Assembly (NCBI GenBank): GCA_964525045.1
Contig: CAZGFD010000009.1
Location: 1 to 64,000 of the forward strand
Direction: 5' to 3'
Source: G020348185 sp964525045
GTDB taxonomy: Bacteria; Nitrospirota; Nitrospiria; Nitrospirales; UBA8639
Length of the DNA stretch: 64,000 nucleotides
The position numbers and the translations under genes are program-made. Numbering within the stretch: position 1 is the stretch's first letter; every line of letters starts with the position of its first letter. The notes under the pieces were generated by a model that worked only from the letters and a program-made list of their open reading frames with translations, had not been told where the DNA came from and ran no database searches. Positions 41,713-51,475 of this stretch are shown piece after piece.

Positions 41713-43529
41713 TACGATTTTTCCTCCTTTGGGGGAACTCGGCGGGCTGACACCACATCTCCGCCAAAAAGCTCCAGTGCTTGTTTCACTAACGGGTGGG
41801 CTCGGACTTCATTTATCAAAACTTGGTCTTTTTTCTCTTTTTGTGTAGCCTGTTGTTGGCGGATGGTCGGTCCGGCTGTCTTGGGGTTGTTGAGTTCAAT
41901 CACCCGCACGGTCATGGACCGGCCGGCCACCTCTTCACAGATCTTGGCTACCAAGGTGCGATTTTCCGGTTTATCGGTTCGCCATCTCGCCACCGAGGCA
42001 CTTTTCGGGTATCCAATAACGACCTGATCTGATTCCACCTTCACCAACGTTCCCATTTCCAAGAAACTTCCGATATTGGGATGCTGTTCATTGAGGCGAT
42101 CCATGACCGATTCCCAGTCAAGATCTCCTTTTTTATCAGATTCTGTCGGGACTTCCCGGTTAGGGGACGCCACGGCAGCCGGTTGAGTGGAGCGGTCATC
42201 CTTCGAGTGAGTTTCCATTGAACGGGTGGAACGGGGCGTAGATGTGTTAATTCCTCCCCCCGCCTTGTCGTGCATGGGCCTTTGAGATTTTGGGGTATGA
42301 TGAGGGTTTTCCGAGGAAGGGGGAAGTGGACGGTGTTCTGTCGCCGGGTTCCCTTTTGGTGCCGATCCCGCCGACAATTGCGTATGGGAAGCTGAGGCAC
42401 GCTCGGTTCCCGGGGTCGATCCTGGGGACAAAGTGGAGGCCAATGTCGCTTTAATCACGGCGGCCTCAAACACAAATCGAGGATGCAAACTTCCTCTTAG
42501 GGCATTTTCGGCATGTGAAAAAATTTCAAACCATTCCCGTAACGGTCCTTCGCCAACTCGATTGGCCTGATCAATCGTTACATCGATATCTTCCTGTTGA
42601 AGTTCCAGCAAGGATTGGAGTTGTTTTTTTGATGGAACGACGGCAGCTACCATGAGGTTTCGCATCTGTTCCACCATTTCACGGCAATAGACTCTTACAT
42701 CATAACCTTGGTCGATGGCTTGGCTGACCACGGACACGCCAGCTTGGACATCCTGTTGAAGGATCGCTTCCACCAAACTGCGAACGAGCTCTTCCGGGAC
42801 GGTTCCAATCAAAGCCTCAAGGTCTTCGTGTCGGACGTGGGTTCCTCCAAACGCCACCGCCTGGTCCAAGAGGCTGAGGGCGTCTCGCATGCTTCCCTCA
42901 CATGCTCTCGCAATGACCGATAGACTTCGATCTTCGATGACGACGCCGGTTTCTCGGGCCACATGCTTGAGTTGCTTCATGATTTCCAGTCGGGTCATTC
43001 TTCTGAATGTGAAATGTTGGCAACGCGACAAAATGGTTGCGGGAATTTTATGAACTTCTGTCGTGGCAAAGACGAAGACGGCATGGTGGGGTGGTTCTTC
43101 CAATGTCTTTAACAACGCATTGAAGGCCGAATTCGAAAGCATATGGACTTCATCGATAATATAAACTCGATAACTGCCTCGAAAGGGAGTAAATTTTACG
43201 TTCTCGCGTAATTCGCGAACGTCATCGACTCCAGTGTTGGAGGCTCCATCAATTTCGATGACGTCGACGGAATGTCCTTTGGTGATTTCTTCGCAACTTG
43301 GGCACCGCTCACAGGGCTGACTGGTGGGTCCGTGTTCACAGTTCAATGCCTTAGCCAAAATTCTGGCTACCGTGGTTTTCCCGACTCCCCTCATACCCGA
43401 AAACACATAGGCATGGGCCACACGATTATGGTCTACCGCATTCTTAAGGGTTTTGACTACGTGAGGTTGGCCGATGACTTCAGCAAAGGTGCCAGGACGA
43501 TATTTTCTTGCGGAGACTTGATATTCCAT
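41712..43529 (-). CDS. dnaX: DNA polymerase III subunit gamma/tau
   Basis: Clamp-loader ATPase. AAA+ core (about 1-365): GMRGVGKTT (Walker A), zinc module CEHGPTSQPCERCPSC, YIIDEVHMLS (Walker B), TTEVHKIPATILSRCQ (sensor 1 region with the SRC arginine-finger motif). A Ser/Pro-rich linker (about 370-470) and a C-terminal tau-like domain (about 480-605) follow. 605 residues. A run of six A in the linker is not phased as the A-AAA-AAG slippery heptamer, so I do not claim programmed frameshifting. It is the first gene after ffs on the same strand. Confidence 0.96.
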   Translation of the reverse strand: MEYQVSARKYRPGTFAEVIGQPHVVKTLKNAVDHNRVAHAYVFSGMRGVGKTTVARILAKALNCEHGPTSQPCERCPSCEEITKGHSVDVIEIDGASNTGVDDVRELRENVKFTPFRGSYRVYIIDEVHMLSNSAFNALLKTLEEPPHHAVFVFATTEVHKIPATILSRCQHFTFRRMTRLEIMKQLKHVARETGVVIEDRSLSVIARACEGSMRDALSLLDQAVAFGGTHVRHEDLEALIGTVPEELVRSLVEAILQQDVQAGVSVVSQAIDQGYDVRVYCREMVEQMRNLMVAAVVPSKKQLQSLLELQQEDIDVTIDQANRVGEGPLREWFEIFSHAENALRGSLHPRFVFEAAVIKATLASTLSPGSTPGTERASASHTQLSAGSAPKGNPATEHRPLPPSSENPHHTPKSQRPMHDKAGGGINTSTPRSTRSMETHSKDDRSTQPAAVASPNREVPTESDKKGDLDWESVMDRLNEQHPNIGSFLEMGTLVKVESDQVVIGYPKSASVARWRTDKPENRTLVAKICEEVAGRSMTVRVIELNNPKTAGPTIRQQQATQKEKKDQVLINEVRAHPLVKQALELFGGDVVSARRVPPKEEKS

Positions 43530-43716
43530 GACGGTTCAGAGGGGTGCAAACAGCTCAATAATGTTCGCTCTAGAATCCTTCTTTACGTGAGGCTGATGTT
43601 TACATGGTCGGTGGTGCGAATTTTTTTCTGCTGAATTGCTCGAAAAGGCCAATCTGAACCACAGTTCTTGGCTCCTGTGGATTTTCTCGAAGGTCGGGCT
43701 TCGTCTTTATGAAGTC

Positions 43717-43817
43717 GGGGCCAGGTGATCCTGCGGCGCACAAACTAGCCTGCTTACCGTTGCTTCCTTCCGGACCTGGCGGGGTTCACAAGATTCTGTC
43801 GCACAGGGCCCAGCCCC
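43717..43817 (-). ncRNA. ffs: SRP RNA (4.5S type)
   Basis: Bacterial short signal recognition particle RNA. The minus strand has the universal domain IV core with AGGTCCGGAAGGAAGCAAC, and its ends pair: GGGGCTGGG at the 5' end with CCTGGCCCC at the 3' end. About 101 nt, the usual size. It lies just before dnaX, a conserved location in many bacteria. Ends are set by pairing and may be off by a few bases. Confidence 0.93.
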
Positions 43818-43904
43818 TTTTTCAGAAAGATTTCAGAGTACAAATTTCAAATGTATTCGTCACGTTTGTTAGTTTGCTGGTTGTAGGCTTGCGAATGAAG
43901 AGCC

Positions 43905-44034
43905 CTCCTACGCTAACGCTTCGGCGGGCAGCCTTCGCCCTGGAATCTGCAATTCTTCATTATCCGGTAGCCAAATAACCATTATAGCTGGCTTACCAGC
44001 CGAAGCCTTGACGAAGGCTGGCGGAGAGGGTGGG
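43905..44034. repeat. 130-bp direct repeat, copy 1 (holds tRNA-Ser 3' end)
   Basis: Matches 44192-44321 at 127 of 130 positions. Its last 16 bases are the last bases of tRNA-Ser with CCA; it then reads CATTCGAA (one extra base) and diverges. It contains the hairpin GCC...GGC repeat described elsewhere. Confidence 0.85.
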
Positions 44035-44191
44035 CATTCGAAGTCGCGCTGGACAAGGGTTCCAGCGCTCCCGCTAGGGGGCCAGCCCCCTCGCGCCTCC
44101 GCTTCGCTGCGGTCACCCCATGAAAGGGGAATACCCCCTTCACAACCCCCGTTCGAATCCCACCCCATCTAATCAAGTCTTATTCGGAGCT

Positions 44192-44395
<204 letters not shown>

Positions 44396-44500
44396 GCAAT
44401 TTCCGCATTTCCAGGAATCGCATCTTACCACGGGGTCTAATAGGCGACAAGCAACCCCTTGGTTTCCCTCTTTGATTGAGGACGCAGGGCCCTGGACCTG

Positions 44501-45313
44501 TTATCGGGATAGAGCTCGCGAACGAAAAAGACGTTGTCTCCTTGAAGTCCCATGGAGAGCCGAAAACAGGTGTCCCCGGAATAATAATATCAATACCGAT
44601 ATGACCGGTGTGAACAACAAAACGAGAAATGAACTGACTGAACCCGATATTCCAAAATATCCCAACCAGCTGGTCACAAGATTGAATGGCAGAGCGAGAA
44701 GTTGAAAGAAATCGAGACCGCCCCTTCGTCCGAGGTTACGAGAAATTTGGAAAAAAAATGAAATTCCAAATGGGGCCAAGACCACAGCTAACGGAAGAAA
44801 CCACTCAATCCAGTTTTCAAGCACAAACTCGTAACTTTCTCGAACTACATCGATTGCTGACCCAGGTCGGACCTGATAAATAACTTCCGGGACAGGATTC
44901 AACAACAAAAACACAAGGAGAAATATGGCAGTGGTCAACACCGATTGATACGGGTTGCTTTGCAATGCCATTTGCAAAATGAGAAGGGGAACCCACACTA
45001 AAAATCCCACTGAGATCACATCCCAAAAATACTGACCGGCGCTGTGTGGTAGGTCAGACCACCGAATTGGACGTCCCGCTAATACAGCTTGTTCCGTCAG
45101 ATTAAGGGTTGCGCCAATGACCAACGCATTGGCGGCACCAATCACAAGGCCTCCTGCCATTCCGAGTGGTGCAACCAGACTCGTCATAATAATCATGAAG
45201 AGCCCGAACAGCATGACTATAACTGTCAGGATCCAGCTTCGAGCAAACGAGATGAGTGTCGCTTCAGCCGCCTGGCGATAGAGTTGAATGGTGGACCAAA
45301 TGAAGTCTGCCAC
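44501..45313 (-). CDS. multi-pass membrane protein of unknown function
   Basis: A 270-residue integral membrane protein with six to seven hydrophobic segments (WILTVIVMLFGLFMIIMTSL, LGMAGGLVIGAANALVIG, VISVGFLVWVPLLILQMAL, TTAIFLLVFLLLNPVPE, WFLPLAVVLAPFGISFFF, FLVLLFTPVISVLILLF) and a basic C-terminus (RRQRLFRSRALSR). Such proteins often regulate or assemble other envelope proteins; I cannot name a family. Start is a GTG at 45313 with a weak ribosome site. Not clearly co-transcribed with neighbours. Confidence 0.6.
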   Translation of the reverse strand: MADFIWSTIQLYRQAAEATLISFARSWILTVIVMLFGLFMIIMTSLVAPLGMAGGLVIGAANALVIGATLNLTEQAVLAGRPIRWSDLPHSAGQYFWDVISVGFLVWVPLLILQMALQSNPYQSVLTTAIFLLVFLLLNPVPEVIYQVRPGSAIDVVRESYEFVLENWIEWFLPLAVVLAPFGISFFFQISRNLGRRGGLDFFQLLALPFNLVTSWLGYFGISGSVSSFLVLLFTPVISVLILLFRGHLFSALHGTSRRQRLFRSRALSR

Positions 45314-45454
45314 TGAGCTTCACCCAAAAGGACAATCACCGGTTGGTGGTATAGTCACAATATCAAGATTTCTTAACGATTGTTCACAAAAAATTACTGC
45401 ACCAAAGGCCGTGAAGGATATTCAAAAAGGGCCTACCTGCCTGCGCAAACCCAG

Positions 45455-45575
45455 AGCATCGCTTCGGCGGGAAGTCTTCACTTCGAAAATGATACTCGTT
45501 AATAGTCATTTAGCTTGGTTGACCATTAAACCTGGCTTGCCTGCCGTAGCCTTGGCGAAGGCAGGAGGATTTATT
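45455..45575. repeat. hairpin repeat, diverged full-length copy
   Basis: GCTTCGGCGGGAAGTCTTCACTTCG...GACCATTAAACCTGGCTTGCCTGCC...GGCAGG aligns with the 130-bp repeats at 43905 and 44192. In the hairpin CCAGCC/GGCTGG is replaced by CCTGCC/GGCAGG, a compensated change. Confidence 0.6.
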
Positions 45576-45595
45576 CAACATCTTGATAATGAAGA

Positions 45596-45835
45596 TTAGG
45601 ATTGAGGCGGATGTTTTAGGGCAAGGATTTCTTGTTGACGCCGATCGCGTTCCTGCTCGATCTTTTTTAGGCGGCTCGGACGATTCAGGGTCCACCATTT
45701 CAATTTTTCCCGAAAGGTCACAGGAGGTGGGGGAGCGCTGCCCGAAGGTGAATCCTGGAAATTATACCCTTGATAGGCATCACGTTTTTCGAGAAATTTC
45801 TGGTATATGTCTTGATAGAGGTTTTTCAGCGACAT
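45596..45835 (-). CDS. small hypothetical protein behind SGNH gene
   Basis: A 79-residue hydrophilic protein: MSLKNLYQDIYQKFLEKRDA, a Pro-rich hinge (APPPPVTFREKLKWW) and a charged helix (SRLKKIEQERDRRQQEI). No export signal. ATG at 45835 chosen for the AAGGTAGG upstream; the frame also extends to 45913, which would overlap the SGNH gene. It begins 50 bp after the SGNH gene on the same strand, so both are probably one unit; function unknown. Confidence 0.5.
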   Translation of the reverse strand: MSLKNLYQDIYQKFLEKRDAYQGYNFQDSPSGSAPPPPVTFREKLKWWTLNRPSRLKKIEQERDRRQQEILALKHPPQS

Positions 45836-45885
45836 AATAATACCTACCTTACCCAAGCCCGGTCCGTCTGGCAAGATGACTTGGT

Positions 45886-47106
45886 TTAGGGGGTCTTTGT
45901 CGAGTGCAGGCAAAGGTGACCTTTCATAAGGTCGTATAATCCTTTCCCAGCTTGCCCATGGCCTTTTTCATTCCAATGCCGGTCTGTTTTCCATTCATAT
46001 TCATGTGCCTCCTCGCCAAAAAAATCTCCAAGGTCTAAGTAAGTTATTTTTAACTCATCGGATAGTTTTCTAAATTTCACACTGCGCACGTCCCTTCCCT
46101 TCGTAAAAGAGGTAAAGAACAATGTGCCATGTACGTTCTTCATTTTTCTCAGGATCAATTTAAGAACAATAAGATCTATGTCCTCCCTGACTCTTTCTAA
46201 TCGTTGGGGTTTTGTTACTTGTTGAGGTTTTTCAGATCTTTGGGGGGGGGCTGATGGTTTTAAGTTTTCTAGCCGTGCTCGCTTCTCTAACTGTTCTCGG
46301 GTCCAGGAAAACATATCATAAGCAGATTGTAACGGATGGTACAAGGCGAGGTTATTTCTCATCACCTCTTTTAGGGATTCGAACCCCAGCACCTTCTCGA
46401 TGACATATCCGTCTATGATGGAATGTTGGCCATTGTTATCATACTTGACGTATGCGAAATAGCCCTTTTCAAATCTTTTTACGGGCTGATTGAACACCTG
46501 AAGTTTGTTATCGTGCAGGAGAAAAACCGGCTTTCCAAATACCCGACGAGGCTTTTTAATAGTTCTGTTATTGACGAAATCATTGTCTGAGAACATATAT
46601 AATACATGGTCAGGTTTTAGGCGATCATATAAATGTTGCATCCTCCAAAATGACTGGTCTGTTCCATATCCCCGCACTCCCGCATTGTAAACCCGGATTC
46701 TACAATTACTTTCCCATAACAGCCTTTCTAAAACGGCAACATACGTTTTGTCATTATCAACCTCCAAACCCACAGTTGTAGAATCTCCGAGTACCAGAAT
46801 AGATGGCGAGCCTGCTGTGTCATTCGGGTTACCGTTCGCTCGTATTCCGTTTTCATCGAATTTGACGTAGGCCTCAATCCCGTTTGCAGGATTTAAGAAG
46901 TAGCCGTTTGAGTTAGGTCTGGGTGACCATCCTAGTCGTTCATCGTATTTCCAAAACTGGCCTGAGGGGGATGTTGTCTGAATTGATATCCTTCCAAAGT
47001 AGTAATACCTGCAAATGATTTCCGCTATTAAAAAAGACACAAAAATTGAAACCAGGAGGACTAAGGAATTAACAAATATTTCTTTTTTTTTGGCAACAAT
47101 TCGCAT
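45886..47106 (-). CDS. SGNH/GDSL-hydrolase family protein, membrane-anchored
   Basis: A 406-residue protein with one N-terminal membrane helix (about 10-30), an exposed domain of the SGNH hydrolase class and an alpha/beta core. Block I is SILVLGDSTTVGLEV (GDS with the nucleophilic Ser), a Gly in YNAGVRGYGTDQ, an Asn in FSDNDFVNN, and DRHWNEKGHG supplies the catalytic Asp and His. Enzymes of this type add or remove acyl groups, often acetyl, on surface polysaccharides (AlgX/AlgJ-like). It lies next to a sulfotransferase, so glycan decoration is the likely task. GAGG precedes the ATG. Confidence 0.8.
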   Translation of the reverse strand: MRIVAKKKEIFVNSLVLLVSIFVSFLIAEIICRYYYFGRISIQTTSPSGQFWKYDERLGWSPRPNSNGYFLNPANGIEAYVKFDENGIRANGNPNDTAGSPSILVLGDSTTVGLEVDNDKTYVAVLERLLWESNCRIRVYNAGVRGYGTDQSFWRMQHLYDRLKPDHVLYMFSDNDFVNNRTIKKPRRVFGKPVFLLHDNKLQVFNQPVKRFEKGYFAYVKYDNNGQHSIIDGYVIEKVLGFESLKEVMRNNLALYHPLQSAYDMFSWTREQLEKRARLENLKPSAPPQRSEKPQQVTKPQRLERVREDIDLIVLKLILRKMKNVHGTLFFTSFTKGRDVRSVKFRKLSDELKITYLDLGDFFGEEAHEYEWKTDRHWNEKGHGQAGKGLYDLMKGHLCLHSTKTP

Positions 47107-47436
47107 GAGACCTCGGTTGTCCCCTTACGCACCCTATCTCCCGCAAGCAAGCCGGCTCTTTTGCACATGCAATCTCTCGCGGGTTGTTGAAATAATACGT
47201 CAGTTTACGCGCCCACCGGTGGCCTCAGCTCTGGTGTGCAGGCGCCTCACGCCTTGGCCGACAGGCCAACGGCATTCCCACCCTTAATCGGGCCTAGTTC
47301 TCCGAATTGGCTACCAAGGCTGATGGCTGCTTTGTGCCGGTGAAGGGATCTTTGTGAACATCCAGCCGGGCTCTTGGTGTGAGAAGGTTCTTCCCAAAAT
47401 AATCCAAAGGGTTTTGGATCGCTTCATGCAGGAAGT
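47107..47436. other. spacer between SGNH and sulfotransferase genes
   Basis: About 330 bp, GC-rich, with no supported gene or repeat. Confidence 0.35.
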
Positions 47437-48324
47437 CTAGGGTTCGCCATCGAACAGCCAGCTATCCCGTTCATAGCCAAAATTGACAAAGTCGTCACGG
47501 TAGACGTCATAGACCCAGCTTGCTGTCTCCCTGTCAAAAGGCGGGGTGGAGTAACGCTGCGAAGTCTGGTTGACTTTTTTCTGGGCTCTTTCCTTTATTT
47601 CTGGGCTAGCGCCCAGTTTACCGAGGATTTGGGTTAAGTCCGACTGGAAGTTCTCAAATCGTCCAATTAAGTCGTACTTGATTAAATCGAGTCTCAGCAA
47701 CTGGGTCTGAGGGGCCCAATGCGCATCCATCCTATTTCTCGGTGCCTCGCACACAAAGTGTACGAAATCTCTGAAGGCCACGACTCTCGCCGGCTTGTCA
47801 GAACGAGAAGGATACCCATAGGTCCTGTAAATTTCATCTCTCACGTACCCAAACACAGGATCTGGATCCCCTAAGAATCGGATTTTGTTTTTGTAGGCAG
47901 AAAACAGTCGGGTGTAGGGATTGCGGACAAAGCTGAATCGAAACCACTCCGCGGAATCGAGTGCCTCTTTGTATTCATCAACGCTGAGGTCGCTCAGACT
48001 GGGAACCCATTGTTTACCTCGATCCGGTCGGTTATGCAGTTCGGCAAGATCTTCCGGGACCGGATATCCTTCAAATTCTTGGAGGATCTGCTTGACCCTC
48101 GTACAGGCAACCTTCGGCACGCTCACATACAGATATTTGTGTCTGGGTGAAGCCCATGTTGCCCATGAGTGGAATCTTTTTTTTTCTATGAAAGACCTGA
48201 CCGGTGGGAAATTTCGTGTGAAACTTGTTTTAAAAAAAATCCGGCCAACATGATTCAAGGTATAGATGGGTTTGACCAAATTGACGAGATCGCGCATTCG
48301 CGAAGTGATTCCGTTTCGATTCAT
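47437..48324 (-). CDS. sulfotransferase family protein
   Basis: PAPS-dependent sulfotransferase of the carbohydrate type (Sulfotransfer_2-like), 295 residues. The 5'-phosphosulfate loop is YLYVSVPKVACTRVKQIL; the 3'-phosphate site is WFRFSFVRNPYTRLFSAYKN with the Arg and Ser seen in the family. C-terminal RYSTPPFDRETASWVYDVYRDDF is typical. Acts on glycans, cytosolic here (no signal). GGAGGTC before the ATG. A fragment of a second copy lies immediately upstream, so the gene was once duplicated. Confidence 0.82.
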   Translation of the reverse strand: MNRNGITSRMRDLVNLVKPIYTLNHVGRIFFKTSFTRNFPPVRSFIEKKRFHSWATWASPRHKYLYVSVPKVACTRVKQILQEFEGYPVPEDLAELHNRPDRGKQWVPSLSDLSVDEYKEALDSAEWFRFSFVRNPYTRLFSAYKNKIRFLGDPDPVFGYVRDEIYRTYGYPSRSDKPARVVAFRDFVHFVCEAPRNRMDAHWAPQTQLLRLDLIKYDLIGRFENFQSDLTQILGKLGASPEIKERAQKKVNQTSQRYSTPPFDRETASWVYDVYRDDFVNFGYERDSWLFDGEP

Positions 48325-48342
48325 GTGCCGACCTCCAGTCCC

Positions 48343-48435
48343 GTAATCGAATAGTCAGCTATCCCGGTCGTAGCCAAAATTGACCAAGTCGTCACAATAG
48401 CCATCGTCGACCCACCTTGCTGTTTTTTTGTTAAA
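48343..48435 (-). pseudogene. remnant of a second sulfotransferase (3' end)
   Basis: Read on the minus strand it gives TARWVDDGYCDDLVNFGYDRDS-stop-LFD, which matches the C-terminus of the neighbouring gene (TASWVYDVYRDDFVNFGYERDSWLFD) with the Trp codon changed to TGA. Only about 90 bp remain. Confidence 0.7.
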
Positions 48436-49010
48436 CCGAGATTTCCCACAGGAACATGAAAAGTCTTAGAAATCAGCCGTACTCAAACGAACTTTCGCTT
48501 CCAATCAACGTTTGGCCGTAGAATGGCCCTGAATCAAGTTTCCCATTTTTTTCCGCTTTGATCAATCGTCCAAACAGTCCAATTCTGAATATTCGTTCAT
48601 CGCTCTGTTGGAGACACACCTCACGAGAACCAAAACCCATTTGTGAGTGAGGCAGCGGGCATTCACCGAGTGGTGTTCGGTCGTCCTTATTTCGGAATTG
48701 CTTGACATGAAAGGAACGGGTGCTCAAATTCGCCCGGCTTATGAAAAAGCTTGAAAGTTCGGAAATCGTTTCTGATTGGCCTTTGGACTAAGCGGAAAAC
48801 TGCTCTTGATGTACAATCGTTTTGAAAGGAGCCGGAGTGTCCATGGCCATGTTGAAATTGCCGTCGTTGACAGTCCACTAGGATGAATTGTAAAAAGGTA
48901 GGAGGATGAAAGCCCCGAATATTCAAAGGGGCTTTCTTCATCTTTAACCGGGGAAATCTGTTTTAGAATCACACAACAAAACGAATACCTACCACCGACA
49001 GTCAAACGAG
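48436..49010. other. intergenic stretch before tRNA-Leu
   Basis: No supported gene. A hairpin GAAAGCCCC/GGGGCTTTC (48908-48936) is followed on the plus strand by TTCATCTTT and may be a terminator for an unseen upstream transcript. The tRNA promoter should lie in the last 70 bp. Confidence 0.35.
48908..48943 (+). terminator. possible terminator hairpin
   Basis: Nine-base-pair stem with an 11-nt loop and a T/C-rich tail. The strand is uncertain. Confidence 0.4.
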
Positions 49011-49093
49011 GCGAGAGTGGCGGAACTGGCAGACGCGCGAGACTTAGGATCTCGTGGGCAACCGTGGGGGTTCAAGTCCCCCCTCTCGCACCA
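49011..49093 (+). tRNA. tRNA-Leu (anticodon UAG)
   Basis: 83 nt including encoded CCA. Acceptor GCGAGAG pairs with CTCTCGC; anticodon stem CGAGA/TCTCG encloses loop CTTAGGA, giving anticodon TAG; T arm GGGGGTTCAAGTCCCCC. Reads CUA/CUG-type leucine codons. It lies 64 bp before tig. Confidence 0.95.
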
Positions 49094-49157
49094 AAACGAT
49101 GAGAAGCGGTGACGATGCCTACCCATTCCCTATCCTCTGAAAAGGATCCATTCGCAT

Positions 49158-50483
49158 ATGAAACTTGAATTGACCGAGTTAGGACCCGTAAAGCGCGCGT
49201 TGAAGATTGAAGTTCCTGAAGATGCGGTGAACAACGCATTTCAACAAGTTTATACCCAACTCAAGCGTCAAGTCCGTGTGCCCGGCTTCCGGCCAGGCAA
49301 AGCCCCTATTGCAATTTTGGAAAAACGATATGCCCGTGAGGTTGAGCAGGATGTTGTTCAACGATTAGTTCCCGACTACTATCAACGAGCTGTTAAGGAA
49401 GCCGGTGTGATTCCTGTCGTGGTTGAAATTCCACCACTGGAACGGATGAAAATCAAACGTAATGAGGCTTTCACTTTTACGGCGACAGTGGAAATCAAAC
49501 CCAATATCGAACTGGGCGACTATCGTCCTCCAAATCCGATCTCGTTAAAACCCGATACGCGGACGGTGACGGACGAGCAAATCGATCAAGCCCTGCAAAC
49601 TCTTCGTGAGCAACATGCCCAAGTTGAGGCCGCACCGGATGATGCCGTCTTGTCAGAAGGCATGCACGCCATTGTGAATTTGGAAGGCCTATTGGATGGT
49701 AACCCTCTTGAAGGAGCCCAAAAAACCGGGCATCTTCATCAGGTTGGATCCAATGCCCCCATTCTCGGAATAGAAGTTGACAAGTACCTCATTGGCAAAC
49801 GGGCGGGGGAACAGATCGAGATTCCTCAAACCTATCCCGAACAACATCCCGATGATCGACTAGCCGGGAAGGCGGTGATTTTTCGATTAACGATTGACTC
49901 CCTGAAGCAAAAAAATCTTCCAGCCCTTGACGATGAATTCGCGAAGGACTGCGGAGACTATGAAACGCTTGACCAACTTCGAACCTCGATTCAAACCCAA
50001 CTCGAAGCCCTCATCAAACAAGACATTGAAGAGGGCTATAAAGAGCAAATTCTTGAACGTCTGAGTCACATGCACCACTTCGATATTCCTGAACAACTTA
50101 TCGAACGCGAGCTTCAAACACTGGTTCGTCAAAAGTTGCTCAAAGAGCATCGTCACCGTCATGGGAAAGTGGGGTTGGACGAAACTCTCCGGTTGCAGGA
50201 AGAGGCCAAACGCTTGCAGCAAGAGTTACAGCCAGAGGCTAAGCGGAGGGTGAAAATTGGTCTTGTCTTAGAGGCGATTGCTGACAAGGAAGGTCTCACC
50301 GTCGAACCCGACGAGATCGAAGAGGAAATCAAAAAACTGGCCAAGAGCGCAAATCTGCCAGAGGAAGAAGTCCGGAAAATGGTGGAAGCTGGTGGTCGAA
50401 AATCCCGTGAAGAGTTTGAAGAGCGATTACGGGCCGAAAAGGCTCTGCAATTGGTCTATCAATTTTCCGTCATTCAAGGATAA
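49158..50483 (+). CDS. tig: trigger factor
   Basis: Ribosome-bound chaperone and prolyl isomerase. N-terminal ribosome-binding domain with the signature VRVPGFRPGKAPIAILEKRY (standard GFRxGK-x-P), a PPIase domain (about 150-245; DAVLSEGMHAIVNLEGLLDG), and a long C-terminal helical domain to residue 441 ending EALQLVYQF-like. Full length. First gene of the tig-clpP-clpX group. The ATG has an AAGGA about 13 bases upstream. Confidence 0.96.
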   Translation: MKLELTELGPVKRALKIEVPEDAVNNAFQQVYTQLKRQVRVPGFRPGKAPIAILEKRYAREVEQDVVQRLVPDYYQRAVKEAGVIPVVVEIPPLERMKIKRNEAFTFTATVEIKPNIELGDYRPPNPISLKPDTRTVTDEQIDQALQTLREQHAQVEAAPDDAVLSEGMHAIVNLEGLLDGNPLEGAQKTGHLHQVGSNAPILGIEVDKYLIGKRAGEQIEIPQTYPEQHPDDRLAGKAVIFRLTIDSLKQKNLPALDDEFAKDCGDYETLDQLRTSIQTQLEALIKQDIEEGYKEQILERLSHMHHFDIPEQLIERELQTLVRQKLLKEHRHRHGKVGLDETLRLQEEAKRLQQELQPEAKRRVKIGLVLEAIADKEGLTVEPDEIEEEIKKLAKSANLPEEEVRKMVEAGGRKSREEFEERLRAEKALQLVYQFSVIQG

Positions 50484-50665
50484 AAAGGATAAAGTGGAAC
50501 GTTCAAAGGTCCAAGTCCAACTTTACAAATCGGAAGAGGACCGGAGTCTTTTTTATAAGGTTGGACGGTAAACCCCTGCTGGCAGCCTTATTCTTATAGA
50601 GGCATGGGCAAAAAGATTGGCAGGGCCGTAGAACCGATACAAGATCAAGAGGAGGAACACAGGGA

Positions 50666-51301
50666 ATGCTTATACCAATGGTAATTGAACAAACGACGCG
50701 AGGGGAGCGGGCCTATGACATTTATTCCCGACTTCTGAAAGACCGAATTATTTTCTTGGGCGCTCCGATTGATGATGTGTTTTCCAATTTGATCATTGCG
50801 CAATTGTTATTTCTAGAGGCCGAAGATCCCGAAAAGGATATCAATCTGTACATCAATTCCCCTGGAGGAAGTGTGACCGCTGGATTGGGGATCTATGACA
50901 CTATGCAATACGTGAAGTCACCGATTACGACCATCTGCTTGGGGCAAGCCGCCAGTATGGGGGCTCTCTTGCTGGCGGCCGGGACAAAAGGAAAACGCTT
51001 TGTCCTTCCAAACGCGCGAGTGATGATCCATCAGCCTATGGGGGGATTCCAGGGGCAAGCCACGGAAATCGATATTCATGCGAGGGAAATCCTTAAGATT
51101 CGGGAACGATTAAATGAAATTCTCGCGAAGCACTCAGACCAGCCCTTGGATAAGATTGCCCAGGATACCGAGCGGGATTATTTTATGTCTGGAGATGAGG
51201 CCAAAGAATATGGGTTGATTGATGAAGTGATTGTCCGAAGTCCTGAAATTGGTCAAAAAAATGGAAATAAGACCGGTGAAAAGTCTTTGGGGAAGGACTA
51301 A
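50666..51301 (+). CDS. clpP: ATP-dependent Clp protease proteolytic subunit
   Basis: ClpP serine peptidase, 211 residues. Catalytic Ser in GQAASMGALLLAAG, His in ARVMIHQPMGG, Asp in DTERDYFMSGDEA. Cytosolic tetradecamer that degrades proteins fed by ClpX. AGGAGG lies ten bases before the ATG. Gap to clpX is 174 bp. Confidence 0.97.
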   Translation: MLIPMVIEQTTRGERAYDIYSRLLKDRIIFLGAPIDDVFSNLIIAQLLFLEAEDPEKDINLYINSPGGSVTAGLGIYDTMQYVKSPITTICLGQAASMGALLLAAGTKGKRFVLPNARVMIHQPMGGFQGQATEIDIHAREILKIRERLNEILAKHSDQPLDKIAQDTERDYFMSGDEAKEYGLIDEVIVRSPEIGQKNGNKTGEKSLGKD

Positions 51302-51475
51302 GCGGTAGGGAAGCCGGTTACCGAATATATTAGACCCAGTGGGGTTGGTACAGGTTTTATGTTTCAGGGTTCAATGGTCGAAGAGGTCATCAAATAGTGT
51401 CTTTTGAGAGTTTCCTTGAGTGTCGATCCCTTTGACGTTTTAATGTTGGACTCTTCTTTTATTAATTAGGGAACA

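Noticed and set aside
42129..42134. A-run in dnaX as a programmed frameshift site
   Set aside because: Codon phase is GAT-AAA-AAA-GGA, not the A-AAA-AAG heptamer, and no clear stimulatory stem was seen.
44035..44191. A second tRNA in the spacer between the 130-bp repeats (GTTCGAATCCCACCCC)
   Set aside because: The T-arm-like sequence has no matching 5' stem and no acceptor or anticodon arm can be drawn.
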